A stretch of 64,000 bases of DNA from Closterium sp. Naga37s-1. Taxonomy: Eukaryota; Streptophyta; Zygnematophyceae; Desmidiales; Closteriaceae. A program made the position numbers and the translations under genes. The stretch spans positions 1-64,000 of the forward strand of contig CANJKZ010000427.1 of assembly GCA_947471745.1 (NCBI GenBank). The letters run 5' to 3'. Shown here piece after piece: positions 26,501 to 34,891 of this stretch (position 1 is the first letter of the stretch; each line of letters opens with the position of its first letter). The notes under the pieces are model-generated. The model had not been told where the DNA came from. It was given only the letters and a program-made list of their open reading frames with translations, and searched no databases.

Positions 26501-29500
26501 CCTCAACAGTCATGGTAACGAGGTGACTTTTGAGTTGACTCAAAAGTCGCCTCGAAACCCGACACGAACATGACTCCATCGATGCCATGCTCCTCAACAG
26601 TCATGGTAACGAGGTGACTTTTGAGTTGACTCAAAAGTCGCCTCGAAACCCGACACGAACATGACTCCATCGATGCCATGCTCCTCAACAGTCATGGTAA
26701 CGAGGTGACTTTTGAGTTGACTCAAAAGTCGCCTCGAAACCCGACACGAACATGACTCCATCGATGCCATGCTCCTCAACAGTCATGGTAACGAGGTGAC
26801 TTTTGAGTTGACTCAAAAGTCGCCTCGAAACCCGACACGAACATGACTCCATCGATGCCATGCTCCTCAACAGTCATGGTAACGAGGTGACTTTTGAGTT
26901 GACTCAAAAGTCGCCTCGAAACCCGACACGAACATGACTCCATCGATGCCATGCTCCTCAACAGTCATGGTAACGAGGTGACTTTTGAGTTGACTCAAAA
27001 GTCGCCTCGAAACCCGACACGAACATGACTCCATCGATGCCATGCTCCTCAACAGTCATGGTAACGAGGTGACTTTTGAGTTGACTCAAAAGTCGCCTCG
27101 AAACCCGACACGAACATGACTCCATCGATGCCATGCTCCTCAACAGTCATGGTAACGAGGTGACTTTTGAGTTGACTCAAAAGTCGCCTCGAAACCCGAC
27201 ACGAACATGACTCCATCGATGCCATGCTCCTCAACAGTCATGGTAACGAGGTGACTTTTGAGTTGACTCAAAAGTCGCCTCGAAACCCGACACGAACATG
27301 ACTCCATCGATGCCATGCTCCTCAACAGTCATGGTAACGAGGTGCCTTTTGAGTTGACTCAAAAGTCGCCTCGAAACCCGACACGAACATGACTCCATCG
27401 ATGCCGTGCCCCCCAACAGTCACGGTAACGAGGTGACTTTTGAGTTGAGTTGACTCAAAAGTCACGTCGAAACCCGACACGAACATGACTCCTTCGATGC
27501 CATGGCGTTCGCATAGGCCCCGAGGGGCCCATGCGAACACGACCCCAACAGTCACCCACCTGCCATGGCGTTCGCATGGGCCCCTCGGGGCGTAGACGCC
27601 GAGCCAATGAAGGAGGATCGGGAGATGAGGCACGGGTTTGACGTGGCGATCACTGATTGGACGCTCGGGTCCGATATGTGCACGCAAATGGGCACCTGAA
27701 AGTACGGGAATGGGCGGGTGGTGTGGTTTGGGAGAATCAAAGGGGTTTTCAGAAATCTCAAAAACAGTGTGCACAGAAAGGCGCCATGTGAGTTCATGAA
27801 TAGGACCAGGGGGGAGGGGAGGGAAAGAGAAGGGGAGGGGCAAGGGGGGGAAGGGAGGGACAGGGGACTTGCTGTGGGAGACACAGTCGTGAGAGAGAAT
27901 GGGATGGTACGCTTATAGCACACCACCTATAGTCACACAAACCTCTCCTAGAGTCACATCACCTGCACCAGCCTTCTCTCCAGTTCGTGTGTCAGCTCCA
28001 AATACTTTCCCGCTGCAAGCAGCATGTAACACCCCTCATACCTACAGTCACACCACCTACAGTCACATCACCAACATTCAAACTGTTGATTGACATCACC
28101 TGCACCAGCCTTCTCTCCAGTTCGTGTGTCAGCTCCAAATACTCTCCCGCTGCGGGTAGCAAGTTAGGGAAAAACACACAGGAGGAGGGGAGGTGTAGGA
28201 GGGATGGGGGGCGACTGAGGGATGGTTAGGGTGGGGTGGTCCCGTGTTAATCCACACATGGCGGTGCTAAGTGCTCTCTATGTGTGCTCTATATACTCAC
28301 ACACTCACAGGGGTAAGGCACACTAACAGGGGTCAGGCATCCAGACAGTTGCAGTTCTCGAGCATGAGTGCCTGGGCGAGTTCGACTAGTGTGGTGTTGA
28401 GGACGGTGGGACTCCTCTCACCTCATCAAGCATGCACCTATGCACGCCCTCACAGGCATTGGGCGCACTCACAACTGTGCACACACTCACAGGGGTCAGT
28501 AGCACACACTCACAGGGGTCAGTAGCACACACTCACAGGGGTCAGTAGCACACACTCACAGGGGTCAGTAGCACACACTCACAGGGGTCAGTAGCACACA
28601 CTCACAGGGGTCAGTAGCACACACTCACAGGGGTCAGTAGCACACACTCACAGGGGTCAGTAGCACACACTCACAGGGGTCAGTAGCACACACTCACAGG
28701 GGTCAGTAGCACACACTCACAGGGGTCAGTAGCACACACTCACAGGGGTCAGTAGCACACACTCACAGGGGTCAGTAGCACTCACAGGGGTCAGTAGCAC
28801 ACACTCACAGGGGTCAGTAGCACACACTCACAGGGGTCAGTAGCACTCACAGGGGTCAGTAGCACTCACAGGGGTCAGTAGCACACACTCACAGGGGTCA
28901 GTAGCACTCACAGGGGTCAGTAGCACACACTCACAGGGGTCAGTAGCACTCACAGGGGTCAGTAGCACACACTCACAGGGGTCAGTAGCACTCACAGGGG
29001 TCAGTAGCACACACTCACAGGGGTCGGGCATCCACACGGTGCAGTTCTCAAGCATGAGCGCCTGGGCGAGCTCCACTAGCGTGGTGTTGAGGATGGTGTG
29101 GCGGTCCAGGGACTGGCGGATCTCGTATGTTAGCATACGCACATGCCGCCCCACCTGGAGGGGAGGGAAAGAAGGAACGGGGAATATGCAATGTCTCGAG
29201 GCCTGGGAGAGCTCGACTAGAGTGGTGTTGAGGATGGTGTGGAGGTCCAGAGACCGGCGGATCTCAATATGTCAGCATGCGCACGACGCCTCACCTGGGG
29301 AAGAAAAAGGCATACGGAGGGAAAAAGGGGGGTTGAGATGTCTCATCTCAACAGTGTTTGGGTAATGTGTGGCGGTCGGTCAAGAGACTGACAGATCTCA
29401 TATGTCAGTATGCACACATGGCGACCCACCTGTGAGAAAAGAGAAGGGGGGAAGGGGTTCGAATTGAACTTGAGACGTCTCAAGGCTGCTGAGCATGGTG

Positions 29501-32037
29501 TGACGGTCCATCCAGAGACTCGTATCGTATGTCAGCATGCGCACCTAGCGCCCCACCTGAGGGGGAGAGAGACTGATTTGTGCGTCAGGGAAAGAGACGC
29601 GGGTGGAGGGGTGGAGAGGAGGGAGGCAGGATATGATGGTGTGGCGGTCCAAGCAAAAGGATGGAAGGAAAGAGGGGGGTAGGATGACGGGGAGATGAGG
29701 GGGAGGGGGGGAATAGAGAAGTGAGCAGCAGAGGGATGAGAGCAAAGAAGAAGAAAAAAAAACACTTTCGCCTTTCCCCTAAGTAATCGACATCTTGCCT
29801 TGCTTCCTCTTCTCTTCTTGAGTCGCCTTTCTACAAACCAACCCCCCACTTAGCCTCACCTCCTCTCTTCTTCGAATAGCATCCATCTCCCGATCCAGCT
29901 GTGCAGCCTTGTGCTGCAGCGAAAGCTCCCGAACCTGCCAGGAAGGCATGGCACGGGAGGCAGAGGGGCTAGATATGGACGCTGGGCAGCTGGATTGCTA
30001 GCCGAATTCAAGTGTATGTGCACGACAAGCTATCAGCAAAATTTGCTTGCTGATAGCCCCCCAGTCGAATCTCGATAACCAACTAATCACGCAGGGGCAC
30101 GGGCGAACTATCAGGTAGTCATAGGTGCATTCGGAGAGGCCACTCGAAAGACGACACCTGGATAGAGCTCCAGGATACGCAGACTGGGAACGCCGCGCAG
30201 AGCACCTTGAGCACCTTCTGCACGACCCTCAGCTGCTGCAGGTGCTGAGAGTCGACCCAAAAGGACACGTCTGGACGGACAAAGGCACTTGCCTTGAACT
30301 TGAGGAGCGAGGGGATGATGGTGAAGAGCACAAAGGCTGTGCCCCATGAGACGGCCGCACAGAGCACCTTGAGCACCGTCTGCACCACACTCAGCTGCCG
30401 CGGGTGCGCACCGTACGTCCACACGTTCACCAGGTGGGTCAGGCCTGGTGGGGGCAGGGGCGAAAAGGCGAGGGGTGGGGAGGAGAGGAAGACGAGGCGT
30501 GAGGGGCAGGGAGAAGGAGAGTAATGCCTGAGCTAAAGTCAGGTGCCGCAGGTGTGCTCCGAACGTCCACACGTTCACTAGGTGGGTCGGACCTGGTGGG
30601 ACAGGGCGATGGGCGAAGGGAGAGGGGCAAAGGAATGGGGGAGGGAGAAAAGAGGGGAGTGGGGACTGCTGAACGCATACAGAGCACGCTGAGCTGAGCA
30701 ACATAGAGAAGAGCACGCGCCACAGAGCATGCATGCAACAAGGGGATATTCGCACCGCAGAGAACAATGAAGAGGCTGAAGAGCAGCATGACCCAGCGGT
30801 GTGAGAAGGTCCTGGCCCTCAGCGTGAAGTATGCGAGCTCGAGTGGGATGGACAGGTACGCCAGCGCGATTAGGACAGGCCCAGAGGTGACCACTGGCAC
30901 TGACCAGCCCCAACCAAGGCAGCAGCATGCACCCACTCACTCACCACAGAGGACAATGAAGAGGCTGAAGAGCAGCATGACCCAGCGGTGTGAGAAGTTC
31001 CTGGCCCTCAGCGTGAAGTATGCGAGCTCGAGTGGGATGGACAGGTATGACAGCGCGATGAGGAAGTCGCTCGCCACCTGGCAGCGCGCCAGGCTGTCCT
31101 CCATCAGCGCTGAGTCATCGTCGCACGTGCAGAAGAAGGGTAGCACGTGGGGCTTGGGGTGCAGGCTGGGGGGGAGGGGGGGTGCATGGGGAGGGCAGGG
31201 GAAGAAGAGAGAGAGGGAAAGGGAGGAAGAGAGTATGGGAGTGGGATAGGTGGGGGGTCTTGAGTCAGGCTGTCCGTCCTCCATCAGCACTGAGTCATCA
31301 TCGCCCGTGCAGAAGAAAGGAAGGGAGGGAGGGAGAGAGGGAGGGAGGGAGGGGCGTGGGGCTTGGGGTGTCGGTTGAGAGACAGGGAAGAAGAGAAAAG
31401 GGGAGGCCCGAGGGGGGTCTTGAGTCATGGTGCTGTCGATCAATGCTTCGTGTTTTGAGTCGGCGCAAAACGCGGGGGTTCTTAAGTCATGGTTTTGTCT
31501 ATAAATGCTGAGCCACCAGCGCTGAGTCATCATTGCACGTGCAGAAGAAGGGCACCACGTGGGGCTTGGGGTGCCGGTTGAGAGACAGGAAAGAAGGGAG
31601 AAGTGGGGGCGCGGGGAGAGCCTTGAATCATGGTGTTGTCTAGTGGGGAGGCGGAGGGAGTGAGGGTTTTTCTGCCACGCCGGCCTCATGAATGCTGAGT
31701 CATCGTGGCACGTGCAGAAGAAGGGCATGGGGTGCAGCAGGTGGAGGGTGGGGTGGTCGGGGTCGATAGGGAAGGGGATTTGGAGGAAAGAGAGGCCGGG
31801 GGAGTGGGGGTTCTGCAGCCAGCCAGGATGGACCCACGAATGTTGAGTATGTGCTTTTCGAGGCTTCGTGGGAAGGGAGGGGAAGGACAGGGGAAAAGGA
31901 GGGGAAGAGGAAGGGAGGGAGTGGAGAACTCACCCGAAGACGCCGGAGGGAACGTTTAGCGCTGTGACGCCGGCCGCGAGGACGGCGGAGACGGCAGCAA
32001 TGACTGTCACCGCAGTGAGGTTCACCCCGCTCGCCAT
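17065..32037 (-). CDS. ETR1-like: Ethylene receptor histidine kinase, 5' part (11 exons in window)
   Basis: Exons read on the minus strand: 32037-31934, 31165-30945, 30444-30293, 29934-29860, 29154-29019, 28149-28100, 27695-27560, 20362-20351 (or 20244-20233), 19910-19655, 18033-17940 and 17223-17065. All phases agree and give 465 residues. Residues 1-35 form a hydrophobic signal/TM segment. Residues 46-159 match the ER ethylene-binding domain: Cys47/Cys49 in FFCTC (dimer cysteines), helix [18 protein letters not shown], and Cys108...His112 (LCGLTH), the Cu(I) ligands. [12 protein letters not shown] leads into a GAF domain (about 190-400), then [35 protein letters not shown] is the HisKA start with phospho-His448. 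The remainder of HisKA, the ATPase and any receiver domain are not in the window. Family assignment is firm. Whether the gene is still functional depends on what follows the 16.8-kb satellite. Confidence 0.85.
17640..17875 (-). pseudogene. Three copies of the exon 10 donor end
   Basis: The sequence encoding [10 protein letters not shown] plus its donor (CGCAG before GTAGGC or GTAGCC) is repeated three times downstream of the true exon 10 end (17940, GTAAGC), two of them in a tandem of about 60 bases. Another fragment at 18119-18165 ([17 protein letters not shown]) repeats the acceptor side of exon 10 upstream. Confidence 0.7.
18158..18870. repeat. 18-bp GC-rich minisatellite, about 39 copies
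   Basis: Unit ggaccaaggcgcgcgcgt with CG/CT variants at the eleventh to fourteenth bases. The alternating CGCGCG blocks are a sequence type prone to Z-DNA. It lies in the intron between receptor exons 9 and 10, abutting a partial exon 10 copy. Because 18 is divisible by three, both strands are open in several frames; none looks like a real protein. Confidence 0.95.
18870..19072. repeat. 18-bp minisatellite (ggtttgaatccagggggc)
   Basis: About ten to eleven copies, decaying toward the right end where the unit becomes ggcttgaatccaaggggg and then looser forms. Confidence 0.9.
19120..19400. repeat. 80-bp tandem repeat, about 3.5 copies
   Basis: The motif acccaggcgagtcgga recurs at 19121, 19201, 19281 and 19361, an 80-base period, with gagccgtgttttgggtcgac inside each unit. 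Same intron as the two 18-bp minisatellites. Confidence 0.85.
19655..19910 (-). other. Exon 9 of ethylene receptor with Ala and Gly runs
   Basis: The acceptor CCCCCCAG precedes CTGTTCGTCTGGC. The exon encodes [14 protein letters not shown], a run of nine Ala, then AVGAV and a run of nine Gly, then a spacer and [13 protein letters not shown], the conserved GAF strand. The homopolymer insert lies in the loop before that strand, from GCT/GCG and GGT repeats. The donor is AAGAG before GTGAGG. Confidence 0.75.
19985..20050 (-). pseudogene. Copy of exon 9 acceptor and exon start
   Basis: CCCCCCAG followed by about 50 bases nearly identical to the first bases of exon 9 ([17 protein letters not shown]), then divergence. 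It lies 75 bases before the true exon start. Confidence 0.7.
20233..20244 (-). other. Second copy of the 12-nt microexon
   Basis: AAGCAG, then ATCTCCAGATTG, then GTGATA. Homology with the other copy starts almost exactly at the acceptor and runs on into the downstream intron (TACTTGTGTCAAATCATG). Because 12 is a multiple of three and the phases match, including either copy or both keeps the frame. Confidence 0.5.
20351..20362 (-). other. 12-nt microexon (exon 8) of ethylene receptor
   Basis: GGGTTTCCAG, then ATCTCCAGATCG, then GTGAGA. Exon 7 ends in phase 1 (G) and exon 9 begins CT-GTT-CGT, so the 12 bases give D-L-Q-I-A and yield [13 protein letters not shown]. This aligns with the GEVVAVRVPLLHL stretch of land-plant GAF domains at the right distance. 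A second copy with the same exon bases apart from one silent change (ATCTCCAGATTG, AG before, GT after) lies at 20233-20244. Confidence 0.6.
20366..27503. repeat. 91-bp satellite array, about 78 copies, in receptor intron 7
   Basis: Units of 91 bases fill almost the whole intron between exon 7 (ends 27560) and the 12-nt exon 8 (starts 20362). Each unit holds a perfect 10-bp inverted repeat (acttttgagt, tg, actcaaaagt) containing TTGACTCA, and ends with gggtttcg. The core is nearly invariant; a few units share gaggtgcc in place of gaggtgac (about 23250, 24797, 25434, 27343). The last units beside exon 7 are clearly divergent (27395-27503) and include bases copied from the end of exon 7. At the other end the final gggtttcCag forms the acceptor of exon 8. 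The short repeated reading frames are a by-product. Confidence 0.97.
27475..27535 (-). pseudogene. Copy of exon 7 donor end at the satellite edge
   Basis: The last part of exon 7 (gaggggcccatgcgaac and the following gccatggca) is repeated in the intron about 65 bases downstream. It then runs into catcgaaggagtcatgttcg, an early form of the 91-bp unit. Confidence 0.7.
27963..28012 (-). other. Duplicate of exon 6 (50 nt, copy b), splice sites intact
   Basis: GCTTGCAG precedes and GTGATG follows a 50-nt exon identical in frame, encoding [17 protein letters not shown] (Glu to Lys at the third residue). Including both copies would shift the frame (phase 0 into a phase-1 exon), so the two can only be used as alternatives. 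Confidence 0.6.
28100..28149 (-). other. Exon 6 of ethylene receptor (50 nt, copy a)
   Basis: CTACCCGCAG precedes the exon and GTGATG follows it. It encodes [17 protein letters not shown] at the start of the GAF domain, entering in phase 1 and leaving in phase 0, which matches exon 5 (...MPDP+T) and exon 7 ([10 protein letters not shown]). Confidence 0.7.
28470..29018. repeat. 23/19-bp minisatellite built from the exon 5 donor
   Basis: About 24 units of 23 bases, with interspersed 19-base forms lacking one ACAC. On the minus strand each unit contains CCCCTGTGAGTG, which is exactly the end of exon 5 plus its GTGAGT donor (exon end 29019). The array starts at that donor and fills much of intron 5. 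Confidence 0.9.
29200..29530 (-). pseudogene. Partial copies of exon 5
   Basis: Fragments at about 29295-29200, 29425-29350 and 29530-29475 repeat the [20 protein letters not shown] and NTTLVEL parts of exon 5, some with the CACCTG/CAGGTG acceptor. A further copy at about 28435-28340 repeats the 3' half ([16 protein letters not shown]). The complete exon is 29154-29019. Confidence 0.65.
30180..30885 (-). pseudogene. Partial copies of exons 2 and 3 around true exon 3
   Basis: At about 30885-30755 there is a copy of the 3' half of exon 2 ([16 protein letters not shown] through FIVLCG). At 30592-30520 there is a copy of the 5' part of exon 3 with its acceptor ([24 protein letters not shown]). 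At about 30250-30180, downstream of the true exon 3 (30444-30293), is a third fragment ([18 protein letters not shown]). All contain real exon sequence with a few changes and end abruptly. Confidence 0.7.
30293..30444 (-). other. Exon 3 of ethylene receptor; GC-AG intron follows
   Basis: It encodes [17 protein letters not shown] through [11 protein letters not shown], the third transmembrane helix region. The next coding base is the V of [16 protein letters not shown] in exon 4 (29934). The only donor that keeps the family alignment is AAG followed by GCAAGT, the usual context of GC-AG introns. Confidence 0.75.
30945..31165 (-). other. Exon 2 of ethylene receptor: copper/ethylene-binding helices
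   Basis: The acceptor CCCCCCAG precedes [17 protein letters not shown], and its first base completes the Gly codon left by exon 1 (phase 2). The exon ends TGT-G before GTGAGT, right after Cys108 of the copper site. His112 is supplied by exon 3, so the copper ligands are split across an intron. Confidence 0.85.
31271..31735 (-). pseudogene. Three partial copies of exon 2 (acceptor side)
   Basis: Around 31735-31686, 31570-31520 and 31365-31270 the minus strand repeats the start of exon 2: [12 protein letters not shown], a frame-shifted form, and [14 protein letters not shown]. Each breaks off inside the exon. They lie in intron 1 between exon 1 and the complete exon 2. None continues into the transmembrane helices, so they read as duplication debris. 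Confidence 0.7.
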
Positions 32038-32570
32038 GATCACGACGAGCTTGACGGACTTGACGCGTTGGAACGGAAACTGAAACGGCACAGTTTCGAA
32101 CCACCCTGAGTCGCGCTGCGCGGTCTGTCGGCCCCTAGATGAAGTCCGAGGGATTTAAAAGTTCACACAACGTTGTATGATAACGGAGACATCCGGAGAG
32201 CATTTATTGCGCAATGCCGGCTTACTGAGTCAGTATGACAGTTCTCACGGTCGTCGGGGCAATGCGGTAACGAACAGTAGAGTTACCAGGTGGGCAAAGC
32301 ATACGGTTACGTTGTTTGCGAAAAAGGGTGAAGATTGTTAAACGCCTGTGCGAGCTAAACCGCAGAATGCGGGGGAATGAAGCGAGGAGAATGGATTGTG
32401 CAAGCGAGGCTCGTCGTTATGATCCTCGAGCGGGGAAAACTGGGTGGATGCAGCAAATATGTGGTAGCGGACTGGCTGAATACTGTAGTTTGGAACTTGA
32501 GCAGAAGTAAAAGCTGTTACTTCCGGCGACCGAACAGTAATGGATCGCGTTATGGTAAGAAAGTCGAGCG
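32038..32570. other. Upstream region of the ethylene receptor
   Basis: 533 bases between the receptor start codon and the 3' end of the next gene. No convincing reading frame, RNA or repeat seen. Receptor promoter and 5' leader presumably lie here, but no TATA box or other element is clear enough to place. Confidence 0.4.
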
Positions 32571-33002
32571 CTAGGAGCGTGGGTTAGGAACACCAGCGAA
32601 GGCCCGGGGTCGGTCGGTCGTCGTTTTCGAATGAATTTGATTGGCTTGCTCAGCCACACAGGTAGCCTCTTCCTTCATGAATTTGCGGAAAGGTGAGAAA
32701 AGGCTTTGGCCGAAGTTTCTGTATTTGTACAGGCTGCACTGCACCATCAGGGGGAGGTCCTTTGTGTCAGGCCTGAGGGAAGGAAAAGGAGCAGGGGTAG
32801 AGGAGATGCAAGGGAATGAACTAGTCTGCACTCCACTGCCACGGTTGTGCTTGGTGCGTAGCGTTTTCGAGCGTTGTAAAGAGATGACTGCTGATTACCG
32901 TACTGAAGATTAGCAAGCGAAGTAATGGAGGGAAGGGTAAACTACGCAGGTGAGGGTCGGTGACAGGAGGTGGGAAGGGATGTGGACGGATGCCTGCGTA
33001 CC
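32571..33002 (-). CDS. Unidentified gene, 3' exons (partial)
   Basis: The last exon 32772-32571 has acceptor CCTTCCCTCAG and encodes PDTKDLPLMVQCSLYKYRNF and then GQSLFSPFRKFMKEEATC down to a stop. The exon before it ends at 33002 with donor GTACGC, and the phases join as K-L-D-V-I-N-K-P-C-R-P-D-T-K. That exon contains a 19 to 22-base tandem duplication (CTCGA..CATCAACAAA twice) that disturbs the frame. Its upstream part runs into the Ty3/gypsy element at 33110, next to a possible acceptor (CACAG, 33097). It could be a separate gene cut by the element, or extra 3' exons of the methyltransferase gene on the other side. I do not recognise the product. Confidence 0.35.
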
Positions 33003-33110
33003 TACACGGTTTGTTGATGACGTCGAGCTTTGTTGATGCCCACCTCGAGCTTGCCGCCGAGGGTTGCCATTGCCAAGTTGCCATCTCCAAACAAGCCTGT
33101 GCCGCAGAGC

Positions 33111-33409
33111 TGTAAGGAAAATTCCTTACACAGTCAGCACCGTTACCACTCGCAACCCTCGCATCGACAATCTGCCCGCCACCTTCGCACATCGCACCCC
33201 GACCTCACGGCTCGGCGGGTAACCCGCGCTCCGGGCCTCCGCTTCGACACTTTTTCCCAACCTCAGTCCCAGGCCCGTCGCGCGACAACCACAGTCCATT
33301 ACCGTTACCACTGTAGTTTCGCTATATATTCTTCGCTCATGCCTTCGCTCATTGTACTCTTGCTTCGATAGTGCAATTCTCGTTCGTTCACTCAATTGCA
33401 CTCGTAACA
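33111..33409 (+). repeat. 5' LTR of the chromovirus (299 bp, 44-bp internal deletion)
   Basis: Nearly identical to the 3' LTR except that about 44 bases after TGTAAGGAAAATTCC are missing. A TATA-like gctatatatt lies at 33321-33330, the likely promoter of the element. Confidence 0.93.
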
Positions 33410-33426
33410 CTTGGTATTCAGAGCCT
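33410..33426 (+). promoter_or_regulatory. Primer binding site (tRNA-Met type)
   Basis: ttggtattcagagcc starts two bases after the LTR. It resembles the usual TGGTATCAGAGC complement of initiator tRNA-Met, with one extra T. Confidence 0.7.
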
Positions 33427-33591
33427 ACGACCTCTTCTCGGACCGCACCCACACCTTCGCTTCCCCACTATCTCAATTTTTGGGGGGGGTAGACGTCCCT
33501 CAGCGACACAGCACCGCCGCTCGTAGTGCTCTCTCGTAAGCACGCACGGCCACGACTGAGGCTCTCGCTGAGCTCGCCCGACACCCCCGCC

Positions 33592-34770
33592 ATGGCCGAA
33601 TTCACGCTCGCCACATTGACGCAGGAGCAGCTCGACCGTCTGGTGCGCCAACTCGAAGATTCGGCGCTCGAAATTGCGACGCTCACGGCGGAACGTGACT
33701 CCGCGCGTCAGCAATCAACGATGAACACTCCAGCGCCACCACACGCACCGACAAATGCATCTGCACAATCAGACGAGCCGATCGTCATCTCGTCCGGCAC
33801 ACCAACACAAACCAACAGCGTGGGACAGCGCTCAGGCGCAGCCAGCGATGGCGCCGCCCAGCCGATGCCTGGCATGGGAGGAAACAGGGTCGCACCAAGC
33901 CCGCGGGAGCCTCGCGAAGCCCGTCGGCACGTGGAGTTCGCGGCGACAAGTGGCGAACAGGCCATCATGGCACCAATGCCACTCAAGCCGCAACGCCCGC
34001 CCTGTTTCGACCCGAGCCAGCGTGGAGGTCCGACGGTTCAATCGTGGGTCTTCACGATGAACGTCTTCTTCGACGCGAATTACGTCGAGTCGGACGCAGC
34101 GAAGATTCGGTATGCAGTTTCGCTGCTAAGGGGCCCCGCCATGGACTGGTGGCGAGTCATCGTGACGTCGCCACGCGCCTACGAGCCACCGTCGCAAGAG
34201 GAAGGGCCCACGGGTCCAGCTGTCACCTGGAGTTCATTCTGCGAGACCGCCCAATACAGCACGTGGGATGCGTGGTGCGCAGGGCTTCGGGCGCGCTTCG
34301 AGCCGATCGCGGCTTCTATTTCGGCGCGTCAGAGATTGCGCACTTGGCGGCAGCTCGGGTCGGTTCAAGATTACACGAGCGGTTTTCTCGCACTTTGCGA
34401 GCAGGTCGGCTACATGCACGAAGCGGAGCGGGTGGACCGTTACGTCGGAGGGCTGAAGCCGGATATTTCGCACGAAATCATGCTGCGCGGACTCTCAAAC
34501 TTCAACGAGATTCTCGCGCTCGCCGAGAAAATCGACATTCTACGCCGACCGAGACCGGGGTCCTACTACGGACATCGTCCTCGGGGACCGATCAAGCACG
34601 CCACTGTAAACGCTGTTGCAACGAATGCAGCTGCCGCACCGTTTAAGGGGCGCTGCTTTGCTTGCAACAGGCCGGGCCATCGCAAGAGCGAATGCCCAGA
34701 GGAGCTAAGACGCCGCGGAGCAGAGCAGGGAAGGGAGTCTCAGAGGCAGGGAAACGCCAGCAGTCAGTAG
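33592..34770 (+). CDS. gag: Chromovirus Gag polyprotein
   Basis: I start at gccATGGcc (33592, MAEFTLATLTQEQ), which has a better context than the in-frame ATG at 33526; the product is 392 residues. The middle contains the retrotransposon Gag core (WVFTMNVFFDANYVESDAAK and AMDWWRVI). Near the end is one CCHC zinc knuckle (Cys355, Cys358, His363, Cys368: RCFACNRPGHRKSEC) for RNA packaging. The frame ends at TAG 34770, while pol is in a different frame. An overlapping third frame (34662-34934) encodes the segment VTVPIHAIDRARMN...CPVLIHGKIQG, which looks like the natural lead-in to the protease. Confidence 0.88.
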   Translation: MAEFTLATLTQEQLDRLVRQLEDSALEIATLTAERDSARQQSTMNTPAPPHAPTNASAQSDEPIVISSGTPTQTNSVGQRSGAASDGAAQPMPGMGGNRVAPSPREPREARRHVEFAATSGEQAIMAPMPLKPQRPPCFDPSQRGGPTVQSWVFTMNVFFDANYVESDAAKIRYAVSLLRGPAMDWWRVIVTSPRAYEPPSQEEGPTGPAVTWSSFCETAQYSTWDAWCAGLRARFEPIAASISARQRLRTWRQLGSVQDYTSGFLALCEQVGYMHEAERVDRYVGGLKPDISHEIMLRGLSNFNEILALAEKIDILRRPRPGSYYGHRPRGPIKHATVNAVATNAAAAPFKGRCFACNRPGHRKSECPEELRRRGAEQGRESQRQGNASSQ

Positions 34771-34891
34771 AAGTTGGGCCAACTACTGACGAGACTGCCT
34801 GCTCGCCCAACCGCACCGACCCTCACCGAGTCACAGTACCGATTCACGCCATCGATCGGGCTCGGATGAATAAGGAGGGTACAACGACGGA

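Noticed and set aside
20192..27416. Dozens of overlapping 61-aa ORFs on the minus strand
   Set aside because: All are the same frame of the 91-bp satellite restarting in each unit.
31700..32104. 134-aa minus ORF around the receptor start
   Set aside because: It is in a different frame from the signal-peptide exon, which is supported by phase-consistent splicing to exon 2.
34044..34646. 200-aa plus-strand ORF overlapping gag
   Set aside because: Shadow frame of the Gag coding sequence, Arg-rich and without domain similarity.
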